A stretch of DNA of 64,000 nt from Arthrobacter psychrolactophilus (GCF_003219795.1 NZ_QJVC01000001.1:1-64000); one strand, 5' to 3'. Shown: positions 8,873 to 18,486, counted from the first letter of the stretch. A program made the numbers and translations. The notes: generated by a model not told the origin, from the sequence alone.

Positions 8873-10315
8873 ATGGATTTAGTGCTTGATACCTCAAAAT
8901 TTGACCCGGTGGTTCTTGAGCTAGGCCGGCTTTTCGCCGACGCCGGCTTTGAACTCTCCCTCGTGGGTGGACCCGTCCGCGACCTCTTCCTCGGACGCAC
9001 GTCCCCGGATTTGGATTTCACGACGAATGCCACGCCCGATGAGATTCTCGCCGTGGCCAAGAAATGGGCGGACTCGCATTGGGAAATGGGCCGAGAATTC
9101 GGCACGATTGGTTTCCGCAAGCGCAACGCGGCAAAAGAAGTGTTGCTCATCGAGGTCACCACATACCGGGCCGAGGCCTACGATCCGGAGTCGCGTAAGC
9201 CCGTCGTAGCGTTCGGACGGTCCCTGATTGACGACCTGCAGCGTCGTGACTTCAGCGTCAACTCCATGGCTCTGCGTCTGCCGGAGATGGAACTCATCGA
9301 CCCGTTTGGTGGTGCGAAAGACCTGGCCGCCGGGCTTCTGCGTACCCCGGGTGCGGCGGAAGATTCCTTCTCTGATGACCCCCTGCGCATGATGCGCGGC
9401 GCTCGCTTCGCCTCTCAGCTGGGCTTTTCACTGCACCCGGACGTCTTGACGGCCATGAAGGGTATGGCCGAGCGCATCAGCATCATCTCGGCCGAGCGTG
9501 TGCGCGATGAACTCGTCAAGCTCATCTGTGGTGCCCACCCGCGCGCCGGCATCGACATCCTGGTCGAGACCGGTCTGGCCGATCTGGTCCTGCCGGAAAT
9601 TCCCGCGCTTAAGCTCGAAAGCGATGAGCATCACCGACATAAGGACGTCTACCAGCACTCCTTGCAGGTTTTGGAGCAGGCCGCTTCCTTAGAAACGGGT
9701 CCTGATGGTCCCGTTCCCGGCCCCGACTTCGTCCTGCGTTTTGCCGCTCTCATGCACGACGTCGGCAAGCCCAAGACCCGCCGTTTTGAAACCGGCGGTG
9801 GCGTGAGCTTCCGGCACCATGACCTGGCAGGGGCGAAGCTTACGGCCAAGCGCATGCGTGCACTGCGCTTCGACAATGACTCCATCAAGGCGGTCTCGCG
9901 CCTCGTGGAGCTGCACATGCGCTTCTATGGCTATGGCGAAGCCGGCTGGACCGACTCGGCCGTGCGCCGTTACGTCACCGATGCAGGTCCCGTGCTGGAG
10001 CGCCTGCACCGTTTGACCCGATCGGACGTCACTACCCGTAATCAGAAAAAGGCCGACAGGCTTTCTTTTGCCTACGATGATCTTGAACAGCGCATCGCTG
10101 TTTTGGCAGAGCAGGAAGAGCTTGACTCGATTCGACCCGATCTTGATGGCGGAGCCATCATGGCCCTGTTGGATATCAAGCCGGGACGGGTTGTGGGCCG
10201 GGCCTATAACTTCTTGCTTGAACTTCGCATGGAACGCGGACCCTTGGGCCCCGAAGCAGCAGAAGCTGAACTTCGCGCGTGGTGGGCAGAACAGCCCGAG
10301 TCACAGCCTGAATAG
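8873..10315 (+). CDS. cca: CCA tRNA nucleotidyltransferase
   Basis: The 480-residue enzyme adds or repairs the 3' CCA end of tRNAs, using CTP and ATP. The N-terminal nucleotidyltransferase core carries GGPVRD (about residue 26) and the metal-binding DLDF dyad near residue 42. The RNA-binding head domain follows (RRDFSVNSMALR, then the DPLRMMRGARFA helix). The C-terminal half has an HD-type domain (HHRHKDVYQHS near 248, MHDVGK near 295), as is typical for the actinobacterial and proteobacterial type with added phosphohydrolase activity. An AAGGA ribosome site precedes the ATG. Confidence 0.95.
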   Translation: MDLVLDTSKFDPVVLELGRLFADAGFELSLVGGPVRDLFLGRTSPDLDFTTNATPDEILAVAKKWADSHWEMGREFGTIGFRKRNAAKEVLLIEVTTYRAEAYDPESRKPVVAFGRSLIDDLQRRDFSVNSMALRLPEMELIDPFGGAKDLAAGLLRTPGAAEDSFSDDPLRMMRGARFASQLGFSLHPDVLTAMKGMAERISIISAERVRDELVKLICGAHPRAGIDILVETGLADLVLPEIPALKLESDEHHRHKDVYQHSLQVLEQAASLETGPDGPVPGPDFVLRFAALMHDVGKPKTRRFETGGGVSFRHHDLAGAKLTAKRMRALRFDNDSIKAVSRLVELHMRFYGYGEAGWTDSAVRRYVTDAGPVLERLHRLTRSDVTTRNQKKADRLSFAYDDLEQRIAVLAEQEELDSIRPDLDGGAIMALLDIKPGRVVGRAYNFLLELRMERGPLGPEAAEAELRAWWAEQPESQPE

Positions 10316-10352
10316 CAAGCATCACTAAGTGCATTGATTGGAATATACGACC

Positions 10353-10982
10353 ATGAGCCTGACTGAAAGTACCTCCGCACCCGCTGTATCTCCGGCCATC
10401 CCGGGCGGCCCGAAGCTTTGGCTGCTGCGTCATGGCGAAACCGAATGGTCGCGAAGCGGACAGTACACAGGTTTAACGGATCTGCCGTTGACCGAGCTGG
10501 GGGAAACTCAGGCTCGCTCCGCACAGGCCACACTGTCCGGCGTCGACTTTGATCTGGTTCTCACCTCACCACTGCAGCGGGCCCGGCGCACAGCCACCCT
10601 AGCGGGGTTCCCAGAGGCTCAGGTAGAGCCCAACGCCGTGGAGTGGGACTACGGAGATTACGAAGGCATTGACAGCGCCGTGGTCCGGGCCCAGAACCCG
10701 GGCTACTTGATCTGGGACAGCGGTGTGCCGAACGGTGAGGCGCTTGAGCACGTTGGCGCCCGCGCCGATGAGATCGTCAAGCGTGTCCAGGCTGTCACGC
10801 GCGAAGACGGCGCACCGGCCAATGTTCTGGTCGTGGCGCATGGACACTTCCTGCGTATCCTCACGGCTCGCTGGCTAGGTCTCGCGGCCGGGGAAGGACG
10901 CCACTTCATTCTGGGCACGGCCAAGGTCTGCACCCTTGGCTGGGATAAGAAGACTCCCGCCGTCGAGCAGTGGGGCCTCTAA
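10353..10982 (+). CDS. Histidine phosphatase family protein
   Basis: The 209-residue cytoplasmic protein has the phosphoglycerate-mutase-like fold. The catalytic RHGETEW motif lies near residue 27, SPLQRARRT follows, and the second catalytic histidine is in VVAHGHFLRIL. It is probably an acid phosphatase acting on a small phosphorylated metabolite; the substrate is not predictable. An upstream TTG at 10338 is a weaker start than the ATG chosen here. It follows the CCA gene by 37 bp on the same strand and may be co-transcribed. Confidence 0.9.
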   Translation: MSLTESTSAPAVSPAIPGGPKLWLLRHGETEWSRSGQYTGLTDLPLTELGETQARSAQATLSGVDFDLVLTSPLQRARRTATLAGFPEAQVEPNAVEWDYGDYEGIDSAVVRAQNPGYLIWDSGVPNGEALEHVGARADEIVKRVQAVTREDGAPANVLVVAHGHFLRILTARWLGLAAGEGRHFILGTAKVCTLGWDKKTPAVEQWGL

Positions 10983-11056
10983 ATAGTTCGTTGAGCTGGC
11001 CGCAACTGCGCGGTTTGGCAGCAGGGTAGCTCCCCGGAACCGGTAGGCTCGTGGGC

Positions 11057-12505
11057 ATGCAGGATTCACAGGCTTCGGGGAGTTCCACCCGGCATCCGAT
11101 TGTTGTGCCCTCACGTAGCGATTCTCTGCTGCGCGCCATGACTGAGCCGGTGGGCGGCCCACTAGGTAAACACACCGCACCGGGCGTCGTTAATCCTGGG
11201 TTCTTCACGGTCGAACGGGTCTTGATCCTCATGGCTGCTGTGTCGGCCTTCATCGCCGTCATGGGGAAGGCGCATTGCCGCACGGTGGGATGGACGACGC
11301 CGGACCAAGAATCGACCGTTTGCTGGTCCCTCATCCCAAACTCCTTCCTTGACGACAAGATCGGGACACTTTTTCCGTTCTTCAGTCAAGGTTCGCCCTT
11401 TGACCAACCTGTCCTTGCTGGCTGGATTGCCGGTATTACGGCGTGGCTAACGGCGTCCTCCGGTGACGGGGCCCTGCGGCAGCTCGCCTTCTTTGACGTC
11501 AATGCGGCGCTCATCGCCGTGCTGTGGATTATCACCGTTATCATTGCGGCTCGCACAGCCGGGCGCCGCCCATGGGACGCCGCCATCGTCGCGGCGAGCC
11601 CCCTCTTGATTTTGACCGCATACGTCAGCTGGGATTTCTGGGCCGTGGCCCTCGTGAGCTTGGCGCTGTATCTTTTTGCGCGCCGCCACGTTTTGTGGGC
11701 TGGCGGCGTACTCGGCGTCGCCGCATCGGCCGCACCCTATCCCGTAGTCATTCTGCTTGTTCTATTGCTCTTGGGCATTCGCGCCGGCATGGCCACTCAG
11801 ATGTTGGAGATGATCGCCGCGGCAGCCATCTCCTGCCTGCTGCTCCTAGCGCCGGTCATGGTGCAAAACCCGCCGGCTTTCCCAGACTATTTGAAGGGTC
11901 TCTTGGCGGCCGAGCCGTCAGAGTCCTCGATCTATGGCGGCTGGAACATTATTGCCGCGCAATTGGGATTTCCTTCGTTGAGTCTTGGCATGACTAATGC
12001 CCTATCGGCCATATTTGTGGCAGCATTAATTCTCGGTGTGGCATATGTAGCGCTCTCGTCGCTAACCCCGCCCCGAGTTGGGCAGCTCACTTTCGTAGCT
12101 GTGGCAGGCTTTGTGGTGTTCAATAAGACGACTCAGCCGTGGGATGCGATGTGGCTGCTGCCGCTCGTGGCATTGGCAATGCCGCGCTGGAGGCCGGTGC
12201 TGCTCTGGCAGGCCGCCATTGTCACGCACTTCATTGCACTCATGCTCTATCGCAGCAAGACCCTAGGAGACATTGGCAATCAACATGCCATTGATTCACC
12301 GTACTTTGTCATGGCGGCGTTCCTGGCCGGGGCGGCGAGCTGCGCGATGATCGCCCTAGTGATCAGGGATATATACTCGCCGAGGCATGATGTGGTGACG
12401 CATGGAATCGCGGCCGATCCTCAGGGTGGCGTTTTCTTGGAGGGGCCACGAGATCCGGCTGGGGCGTTGCGGGATCATGAAATATCCACCCGAGGTAGTG
12501 TCTAG
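11057..12505 (+). CDS. Polytopic membrane protein, possible GT-C glycosyltransferase
   Basis: The 482-residue protein has about 10-12 hydrophobic helices after a 50-residue polar N-terminus. A long first extracytoplasmic loop contains several cysteines and aromatic residues, and conserved-looking aspartates lie near FDQPVLAGWI and QPWDAMWLLP. The layout resembles actinobacterial GT-C or GT87-type mannosyltransferase membrane proteins, but no diagnostic motif is clear, so the function stays open. A GTG two codons upstream is an alternative start. It ends 2 bp before the next gene, so the two are probably translationally coupled. Confidence 0.7.
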   Translation: MQDSQASGSSTRHPIVVPSRSDSLLRAMTEPVGGPLGKHTAPGVVNPGFFTVERVLILMAAVSAFIAVMGKAHCRTVGWTTPDQESTVCWSLIPNSFLDDKIGTLFPFFSQGSPFDQPVLAGWIAGITAWLTASSGDGALRQLAFFDVNAALIAVLWIITVIIAARTAGRRPWDAAIVAASPLLILTAYVSWDFWAVALVSLALYLFARRHVLWAGGVLGVAASAAPYPVVILLVLLLLGIRAGMATQMLEMIAAAAISCLLLLAPVMVQNPPAFPDYLKGLLAAEPSESSIYGGWNIIAAQLGFPSLSLGMTNALSAIFVAALILGVAYVALSSLTPPRVGQLTFVAVAGFVVFNKTTQPWDAMWLLPLVALAMPRWRPVLLWQAAIVTHFIALMLYRSKTLGDIGNQHAIDSPYFVMAAFLAGAASCAMIALVIRDIYSPRHDVVTHGIAADPQGGVFLEGPRDPAGALRDHEISTRGSV

Positions 12506-12507
12506 GC

Positions 12508-13965
12508 ATGGTGGACGTTGCTATCGTGGGCTCGGGGCCAAACGGCCTAGCCGCGGCGGTCACGATGGCTCGTGCGGGACTATCCGTAAAGGTCTTTGAA
12601 GCCGCAGATTCCTTAGGTGGCGGGACCCGCACCCAAGAGGTGACGTTGCCTGGCTTTCGCCACGACATATGCGCCGCGGTACATCCAATGGCCCTGGCGT
12701 CACCATTCTTTCGGGCTTTTGAGCTGAACCGCAGGATTGAGTTGATTGTCCCCGAGATTTCCTACGGGCACCCCCTCGATGGTGGTCGGGCAGGAATTGC
12801 TTACCGAGACATGGATCGCATGGTTGCGGCTCTGGGGGTCGATGGGCGCGCCTGGCGAGCCATGTTTGCACCGCTCCTGCAACGGCTCGACGGCGTTATT
12901 GATTTCACGCAAGCGAGCCTGTTGCGCATACCTCAGGACCCGCTGGCGGTGATTCGCTACGGGATGCGGACCCTACTGCAGGGCACCCCGGCTTGGAATC
13001 TCGGCTTCACAGAAGATGTTGCACCTGCCATGCTGACGGGAGTCAGTGCCCACGCCATGGGGCGCCTGCCGACACCTGCGACGGCTGGTGCCGGGCTGCT
13101 GCTGGGCACGCTTGCCCATGCGGGCGGCTGGGCGGTTCCCCGTGGTGGGTCGCAGGCCATTGCCCAGGCTATGGCCGAGGATTTCGCGGCTCACGGCGGC
13201 CAGGTAGAGCTGTCGCACAAGGTTGAGAGTCTCGCCGAGGTCAAGGAGGCGACCGGCGCGAAGGCTGTCATCTTCAACACCACACCGAGGGCCCTAGTTG
13301 AGATGGCTGGTGACGAACTTCCGGAGCGATATAGACGGAAATTGGCATCTTTCAAATACGGGGCCGGCGTGTGCAAGGTTGATTTTGCGTTATCGGGGCC
13401 CGTTCCGTGGTTGGCCGAGGAGCTACGCAAGGCGCCCACACTGCATTTGGGTGGGAGTCGAGAATCCATTGCCTTTGCGGAGAATGAGGTTTTGGCGGGA
13501 CGGCATCCGGAAAACCCTTATGTTCTCGCCGTTCAGGCTAGCGTTGTGGATGACAGTCGTGCGCCTCAGGGGCAGCACACCTTCTGGGCCTATACACATG
13601 TTCCTGCCGGTTCCGCCCGTGATTGCACGGAGGACATCATTCGTGCCGTGGAAAAGTATGCGCCCGGGTTCCGAGACTTAATTCTGGCTAGCCGGACGGA
13701 AACCGCTCAGGATGTGGGCCGCTACAACCCGAATTACATCGATGGGGACATTAGCTCGGGTGCGGTGACCTTGCGGCAATTGCTGCAGCGCCCGGTCATG
13801 GCTCCAGATCCGTGGCGGACGCCCGTCGCGGGAATTTATCTGGGTTCGGCCTCGACCTCGCCGGGACCTGCCGTGCACGGAATGGGAGGCTGGTTCGCGG
13901 CTAGGTCAGCACTTAAAAACACCTTCCACTTGCCAGTCCCGGAGTTGGGGATTTCAACTCCTTAA
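12508..13965 (+). CDS. FAD-dependent oxidoreductase (phytoene desaturase / PYROXD2-like)
   Basis: The 485-residue protein opens with a dinucleotide-binding motif (VDVAIVGSGPNGLAAA) and a GGGTRT segment, the signature of the phytoene desaturase/amine oxidase-like flavoenzyme family. A C-terminal FAD-contacting segment, SASTSPGPAVHGMGG, is also present. Crt-type neighbours are absent, so a carotenoid role is not supported; family members of this length are usually annotated only as NAD(P)/FAD-dependent oxidoreductases. It follows the membrane-protein gene immediately and is closed by a strong hairpin. Confidence 0.85.
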   Translation: MVDVAIVGSGPNGLAAAVTMARAGLSVKVFEAADSLGGGTRTQEVTLPGFRHDICAAVHPMALASPFFRAFELNRRIELIVPEISYGHPLDGGRAGIAYRDMDRMVAALGVDGRAWRAMFAPLLQRLDGVIDFTQASLLRIPQDPLAVIRYGMRTLLQGTPAWNLGFTEDVAPAMLTGVSAHAMGRLPTPATAGAGLLLGTLAHAGGWAVPRGGSQAIAQAMAEDFAAHGGQVELSHKVESLAEVKEATGAKAVIFNTTPRALVEMAGDELPERYRRKLASFKYGAGVCKVDFALSGPVPWLAEELRKAPTLHLGGSRESIAFAENEVLAGRHPENPYVLAVQASVVDDSRAPQGQHTFWAYTHVPAGSARDCTEDIIRAVEKYAPGFRDLILASRTETAQDVGRYNPNYIDGDISSGAVTLRQLLQRPVMAPDPWRTPVAGIYLGSASTSPGPAVHGMGGWFAARSALKNTFHLPVPELGISTP

Positions 13966-13967
13966 AC

Positions 13968-14003
13968 CACGACTGACCGGCACAAACGTGCCGGTCAGTC
14001 GTG
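13968..14003. terminator. Bidirectional terminator hairpin
   Basis: A perfect 16-bp stem (13968-13983 with 13988-14003, arm CACGACTGACCGGCAC) has a 4-base AAAC loop. It lies between the convergent oxidoreductase and META-domain genes. There is no long T tract on either side, but its position and strength fit a shared terminator. Confidence 0.8.
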
Positions 14004-14025
14004 AATCCTGTGAGGAGAGATGCCG

Positions 14026-14415
14026 TTAGTTGCGGCGATCCAGCGTGCCGAGAACGGCACCCTTGGCATCGGTCACGGTCATGACGTCGCCCTTGATGCT
14101 GGCGCCTGCGGCTTTGGAGAGCCAGGTGTCAATGTTGTCGCAGGCCATCATGGTGCCGCTGAGCTGCTGGAAGGTCAATTCATCCTCAACCAGGTACCAC
14201 TGGCCGGTGATGCGGTTGCAACCATCGCTACCGGTTACGAATCCGGCCTGGTCAAAGCTGGCGTCATTCTCAGCTGCCAACGACATCTCGAAATAAGGCT
14301 TCTTATCAGTATCGTAGCCTTCACCCCAGGTGCCAACAGGGCCGGTTGCGGCACCGCAGGAAGAGATGGTCAAGGCAAGAAGCAAGCTGCCGGCAAGGGC
14401 TGCAAGGCGTTTCAT
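14026..14415 (-). CDS. META/HslJ-domain lipoprotein
   Basis: The 129-residue secreted protein begins with a lipoprotein signal peptide (MKRLAALAGSLLLALTISSC) whose cysteine at residue 20 would be lipidated. The mature part contains GTWGE, GSDGCNRITGQW and a MACD segment, the pattern of META (HslJ-like) domains, which often occur in envelope stress lipoproteins. The molecular function is not known. It is transcribed away from the ABC genes' promoter region and may be a terminal gene of their transcript. Confidence 0.8.
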   Translation of the reverse strand: MKRLAALAGSLLLALTISSCGAATGPVGTWGEGYDTDKKPYFEMSLAAENDASFDQAGFVTGSDGCNRITGQWYLVEDELTFQQLSGTMMACDNIDTWLSKAAGASIKGDVMTVTDAKGAVLGTLDRRN

Positions 14416-14506
14416 AATGAGGGTGGCTCCGATCGCACTGGTCTAAACGTCCGTTTCCCTTATGCTATTGCATCCCCGGAGATTCATCCCCTTCCGGTGG
14501 AGGCGC

Positions 14507-15211
14507 TTAGCCCAGCAAAACGGGCTGATTGGCAGGCGCCGGATCGGTCAGCTCGCCGTCGAGCATGCTGGCCACAGCATCGCTTAACGGTACGAACTCG
14601 GTGTCGTGCGTGACCATGAGGGTAGCCACGTTGAACTCCTTGCAGACAGTGACCAGCAGCCGAACAATGGATTCGCTGCGCTCACGGTCGAGGGCAGCGG
14701 TGGGTTCATCGACAAGCAGGACCTTGGGTTGTGCCATGAGTGCCCGAGCAATATTGACCCGCTGACGTTGCCCTCCCGAGAGCTGGTGGGGGCGCTTCTT
14801 GGCTGCTGCGCCCAGACCCACAAGTTCGAGAAGCTCCCCAGCCCGCGACTTGGCGGCCCGCAATGAGGCGCCGCGCAGATGGTCCGTGATGATGAGTTGT
14901 TCGATGGCGGTCAGGGAGGGCAAGAGATTTGGCTGCTGGAAAATAATGCCAATCTTGTCGCGCCGCAGCACTGCCAATTCCTTCTCGTTCAGGGCGGTGG
15001 TGTCGACGCCGTCGACCATCACGAGCCCCGAGGTGGGTTTGATGAGGGTCGCAGCCACGGCCAAGAGGCTGGACTTTCCCGATCCGGAGGGGCCAATGAG
15101 GGAGATGAATTCACCCGGGTGGGCCGTGAGATTGACGGAGTTTAGCGCCGTCGTGGTTCCCTCGCCGTCGGGGTAATCGAGGGTGACATTGATGAGGTTC
15201 AGGGCAGTCAT
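14507..15211 (-). CDS. ABC transporter ATP-binding protein (MacB/LolD type)
   Basis: This is a 234-residue nucleotide-binding subunit. The Walker A motif GPSGSGKSS is near residue 39, the Q-loop is FQQPN, the signature is LSGGQRQR near 140, Walker B is VLLVDEPTAALD, and the switch histidine is in VTHD. It pairs with the FtsX/MacB-type permease encoded 33 bp upstream. Such mechanotransmission exporters commonly remove antimicrobial peptides or handle envelope stress. The divergent two-component system is the probable regulator. Confidence 0.92.
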   Translation of the reverse strand: MTALNLINVTLDYPDGEGTTTALNSVNLTAHPGEFISLIGPSGSGKSSLLAVAATLIKPTSGLVMVDGVDTTALNEKELAVLRRDKIGIIFQQPNLLPSLTAIEQLIITDHLRGASLRAAKSRAGELLELVGLGAAAKKRPHQLSGGQRQRVNIARALMAQPKVLLVDEPTAALDRERSESIVRLLVTVCKEFNVATLMVTHDTEFVPLSDAVASMLDGELTDPAPANQPVLLG

Positions 15212-15244
15212 GATGTTTCCTTAGCTAAAAGTTGTAGGGGATTT

Positions 15245-16354
15245 CTAATTGCCGCCGAGGGCGATCATGGCGTCGACCCGGGTCACCTTGCGGACCGCTA
15301 GAGCGGCGCCAGCTAAGCCAAGGAGCACGATGCCGACGACGGGCAGCACAGTCGTTGCGGGAGTCAAGAGGAGAGGCGCGAATTGCCCCGCGAGGAGTCC
15401 ACCGGCAACACCCACGAGTCCGCCGAGCCCGGCGCCGGCCACGAGCACCAGGGTTGCCTGGGTTAGCGCGTCGCGCAGCAGATAACTGCCGGAGGCGCCC
15501 ATGGCCTTGAGAACAGCGATATCGCGGGTGCGCTGCACGGTCCAGACGGTCAGGAAAGCAATGATCACGAGCGCCGAAATCCCATAGAGGAACGCCTGCA
15601 TCATGAGGAGCGAGCCGTTCTCACTCTTATAGCCGCCCAGCCCTTGGAAGGATTCGCTGCGCGTCGCGCTGACCGTTCCCGCGGCGGCATTGGCGGCGGC
15701 GCTGTCAACGCTGGCGCCCGGCTCGTACGTCACGGCCAACACCGTGGCCAGCTGCGAAGGGTCGCTCAGGTGCGCGATGTTCCTCCACGAGGCAAGCGTG
15801 GTCCACACAACCGAACTATGCGAGTACCACTGCTCCGGGACGATCGCGGAGACTGTCAGTTCGGTGCCTGCAATAGTGACGGCGTCGCCCACGGCCAGGG
15901 ACAGTTCCGTGGCAGTGTTTTCGCCAATCACCACGGTCGAATCGCTAATGTCCGACGGCGCGATCCCGGCCGCCGCTTCCCCCTCACCAACTCCGAACAC
16001 GGCAACGGAAGAAATTCCCTTATTGTCTCCCGCTGCCTGCAAACGGTTTTGGCTGATGCCGAGCGGGACCGCCGATTTCACGCCTGCGCTGCCGGCCCAA
16101 GAGGAAAGTTGTTGCTGCGTCACCTGACTTTCCGTGAAGGACACTTTGGCGTCATTGGCGCCGGGGGCCCCAAACACCAGCTGGTTAACCTTGTTACCAG
16201 AACCCAGCTGTTCGATAGCGGAGGTGGACTGATAGCCCAACCCCGTGGTGAGCCCGGACAGCAGCACCAGCAACAGGGAAATCAACGCCACAACGGCGGC
16301 CATGAGGGCAAACCGTCCTTTGGCAAAGCGGATGTCTCGGATCGCGAGGAACAT
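15245..16354 (-). CDS. ABC transporter permease (FtsX/MacB family)
   Basis: The 369-residue protein has the MacB topology: one N-terminal helix (about residues 15-37), a large extracytoplasmic domain (about 40-245), and three C-terminal helices (about 250-360) with the FtsX-type sequence RDIAVLKAMGAS just after the second helix. It forms the membrane part of the exporter with the downstream ATPase. It is divergent from the sensor kinase gene across a 196-bp region that holds repeated GGTTGAT motifs. Confidence 0.9.
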   Translation of the reverse strand: MFLAIRDIRFAKGRFALMAAVVALISLLLVLLSGLTTGLGYQSTSAIEQLGSGNKVNQLVFGAPGANDAKVSFTESQVTQQQLSSWAGSAGVKSAVPLGISQNRLQAAGDNKGISSVAVFGVGEGEAAAGIAPSDISDSTVVIGENTATELSLAVGDAVTIAGTELTVSAIVPEQWYSHSSVVWTTLASWRNIAHLSDPSQLATVLAVTYEPGASVDSAAANAAAGTVSATRSESFQGLGGYKSENGSLLMMQAFLYGISALVIIAFLTVWTVQRTRDIAVLKAMGASGSYLLRDALTQATLVLVAGAGLGGLVGVAGGLLAGQFAPLLLTPATTVLPVVGIVLLGLAGAALAVRKVTRVDAMIALGGN

Positions 16355-16447
16355 GGTGGCGCTTCTTTCGTAGTCCGGAGGATTTCCGGGAAATTTTCTT
16401 GATACTTCTACTGTCCCTTTGACGGACGTCTGGCGAATCGTGGGGAC

Positions 16448-16500
16448 GGTTGATCGTGAGGCAGCAACTGGTTGATGCCCAGATCAACCATTTGGTTGAT
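16448..16500. promoter_or_regulatory. Cluster of four GGTTGAT motifs in divergent promoter region
   Basis: GGTTGAT occurs at 16448-16454, 16470-16476 and 16494-16500 on the plus strand and at 16483-16489 on the minus strand. The middle pair forms TGGTTGAT-N6-ATCAACCA (16469-16490). The spacing between same-strand copies is 22 and 24 bp, about two helical turns. This is a plausible operator for the response regulator encoded at 17836 (inference). Confidence 0.6.
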
Positions 16501-16550
16501 TCGCTGCCGATGGCTCGGTGCGCGTCGACGACGGGGCCTAAGCTGGTGGC

Positions 16551-17843
16551 ATGTCTGCTGTGGAAGCCTCACCCGTCACAAGTGGCACGATCCTGCGCTT
16601 TCTGCGCGTCACCCTGCATGTGGGCTTTGCCGTGTTGCTTGGCGTGGGCACAGTGCGGCTTCTCATCGCCCCGGCAGCCCAGCCAGCTCGGGGATGGTTT
16701 TTGCTCTTGGCCATCATCCTGGCCGTGACGTATTTGCTGGGCACGGTGGCCGAGAAACGTTTTTCTGCTGGCGCCCTACAGCGCAATCCACGACGCTATG
16801 CCGTGCTGTGGTTGGCTCTAGTCACCGTCATGTGGGCCGCACTGATGATTGGCTCGGTGGAGTTTTCTTGGCTGGTCTTCCCCCTATTTTTCCTGCACCT
16901 GCATCTTCTGCCGCGCTGGATTGGGCTCGGCACAACGATCCTCATGACCATCTGTGTCATTGCGGCTCAATGGGTGTCCTCGGGCGCAGCTTTTCCGCCG
17001 TTGCCCGTGATTGTCGGGCCTCTTTTTGGGGCGGCTTTCGCCGTCGCGACCTCAAAGGCGTACCGCTTGCTCTTTGACGAGGGTGAATATCAGCGCCTCG
17101 CGGCCGAGGAACTTCGGCGCACACGTGCAGAGCTGGCCGCCACGCAGCATGAGGCCGGGGTCTTGGCTGAACGGGCGCGCCTGGCGCGAGAAATCCACGA
17201 CACCCTCGCCCAGGGTTTTTCCTCCATCATCCTGGTGTCCCGGGCAGCCCAGCGCAGCCTGGAATCAGGAGATCTGGAGTCCACGCAGGAGAGCCTGAGC
17301 ATGGTGGAAGCCACGGCGTCGGAGAACCTTGCCGAGGCCCGGAGTTTTGTGCGCGGGCTATCGTCCCCCGCACTGTCCGAAGTCTCGCTCGTGGAGAGCC
17401 TGTCCCGATTGTGCAGCAAGACCCAGCGCGAAGCGGCCGCCCGGGGCGGAACCTTGCAGTGCAGTTTTCGTCTCGATGGTGAACCGCTGGAGCTGCCCCA
17501 GCCCTATCAGGTGACCCTGTTGCGCGCCGCCCAGGCGAGTCTGGCAAATGTCTGGCTACATGCGCAGGCGGGGTCCGCCGTCGTAAGTTTGGCGTTTCAA
17601 GGCAGTGAGGTGACCCTTGATGTGTACGACGACGGACGCGGATTTTCCCCGGAAAGCCTCACCGACACGGTACTTCCGCGGGCGGACGGCAGCGGTTTCG
17701 GGCTGATGTCGTTGCGGGAACGAGTAGTTGCTCAAGGCGGAACCCTGGCTGTTGAATCGGCGCCGGGGGAGGGAACGGTGGTGGCTGTCCGGCTGCCGCT
17801 GGAAGGAACCATGAGCCACAAGCTAGGTGCTGAGCATGACTGA
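16551..17843 (+). CDS. Sensor histidine kinase (NarL-type partner, HisKA_3)
   Basis: The 430-residue kinase starts with about five or six membrane helices (residues 15-165) and almost no extracytoplasmic domain. A coiled coil leads to the HisKA_3 dimerisation helix, where the phospho-acceptor histidine is in REIHDTLAQG (near residue 222). The ATPase domain contains DDGRGF and the G2 box GSGFGLMSLRER. An intramembrane-sensing kinase next to an ABC exporter is the usual arrangement for envelope or antibiotic stress sensing. Its stop codon overlaps the response regulator start (ATGACTGA). Confidence 0.92.
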   Translation: MSAVEASPVTSGTILRFLRVTLHVGFAVLLGVGTVRLLIAPAAQPARGWFLLLAIILAVTYLLGTVAEKRFSAGALQRNPRRYAVLWLALVTVMWAALMIGSVEFSWLVFPLFFLHLHLLPRWIGLGTTILMTICVIAAQWVSSGAAFPPLPVIVGPLFGAAFAVATSKAYRLLFDEGEYQRLAAEELRRTRAELAATQHEAGVLAERARLAREIHDTLAQGFSSIILVSRAAQRSLESGDLESTQESLSMVEATASENLAEARSFVRGLSSPALSEVSLVESLSRLCSKTQREAAARGGTLQCSFRLDGEPLELPQPYQVTLLRAAQASLANVWLHAQAGSAVVSLAFQGSEVTLDVYDDGRGFSPESLTDTVLPRADGSGFGLMSLRERVVAQGGTLAVESAPGEGTVVAVRLPLEGTMSHKLGAEHD

Positions 17844-18486
17844 GATTCGAATCCTCCTCGTCGACGACCACCCCGTGGTGCGCGCCGGATTGCGAGCCAT
17901 GCTCTCAGGGTTCGAGGGGTTTAGCGTGGTGGCCGAGGCAGCCGAGGGCGCGGCCGCCATCAAAGAGGTGCAGCGCCAGCACGCACTGGGCGAATCGATC
18001 GACATGGTGTTGATGGATCTGCAGATGGGCGACGGGATGGACGGGGTCAGCGCGACCAAGGCGATCCGAGCGCTGGAGGATGCGCCGCCCGTGCTGATTC
18101 TGACGACCTATGACACGGACGCCGACATTCTGGCCGCCGTGGAGGCCGGGGCGAGCGGGTACATGCTCAAGGACGCGCCGCCCGAGCAGATTCGTGCGGC
18201 GGTGCAACAAGCTGCCGCGGGACAAACGGCGTTGGCGCCTGAGGTGGCGGCGCGACTCATGGGGCGAATTCGCAATCCCGTGCCGGTTCTGTCAGCGCGC
18301 GAGGTAGAGCTGCTGGAGTTGCTGGCGACCGGAATGAGCAATAAATCTATCGCGAAGGCACTGTTTATCTCCGAGGCGACCGTGAAGACTCATCTGGTGC
18401 ATATTTACGACAAATTGGGTGTGGATAACCGCACCGCTGCTATCTCCGTGGCCGTTTCCCGTCGAATAATTCGTAACGCCGGGTGA
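17836..18486 (+). CDS. LuxR/NarL-family response regulator
   Basis: The 216-residue regulator has a receiver domain (DDH near residues 9-11, phospho-acceptor Asp in LMDLQMGD near 57, TTYD switch, lysine in YMLKDAPP) and a C-terminal GerE helix-turn-helix (LSAREVELLELLATG...SEATVKTHLVHIYDKL). It overlaps the kinase gene by 8 bp, which indicates translational coupling; a GTG at 17827 is a less likely start. The probable targets are the divergent ABC genes. Confidence 0.93.
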   Translation: MTEIRILLVDDHPVVRAGLRAMLSGFEGFSVVAEAAEGAAAIKEVQRQHALGESIDMVLMDLQMGDGMDGVSATKAIRALEDAPPVLILTTYDTDADILAAVEAGASGYMLKDAPPEQIRAAVQQAAAGQTALAPEVAARLMGRIRNPVPVLSAREVELLELLATGMSNKSIAKALFISEATVKTHLVHIYDKLGVDNRTAAISVAVSRRIIRNAG

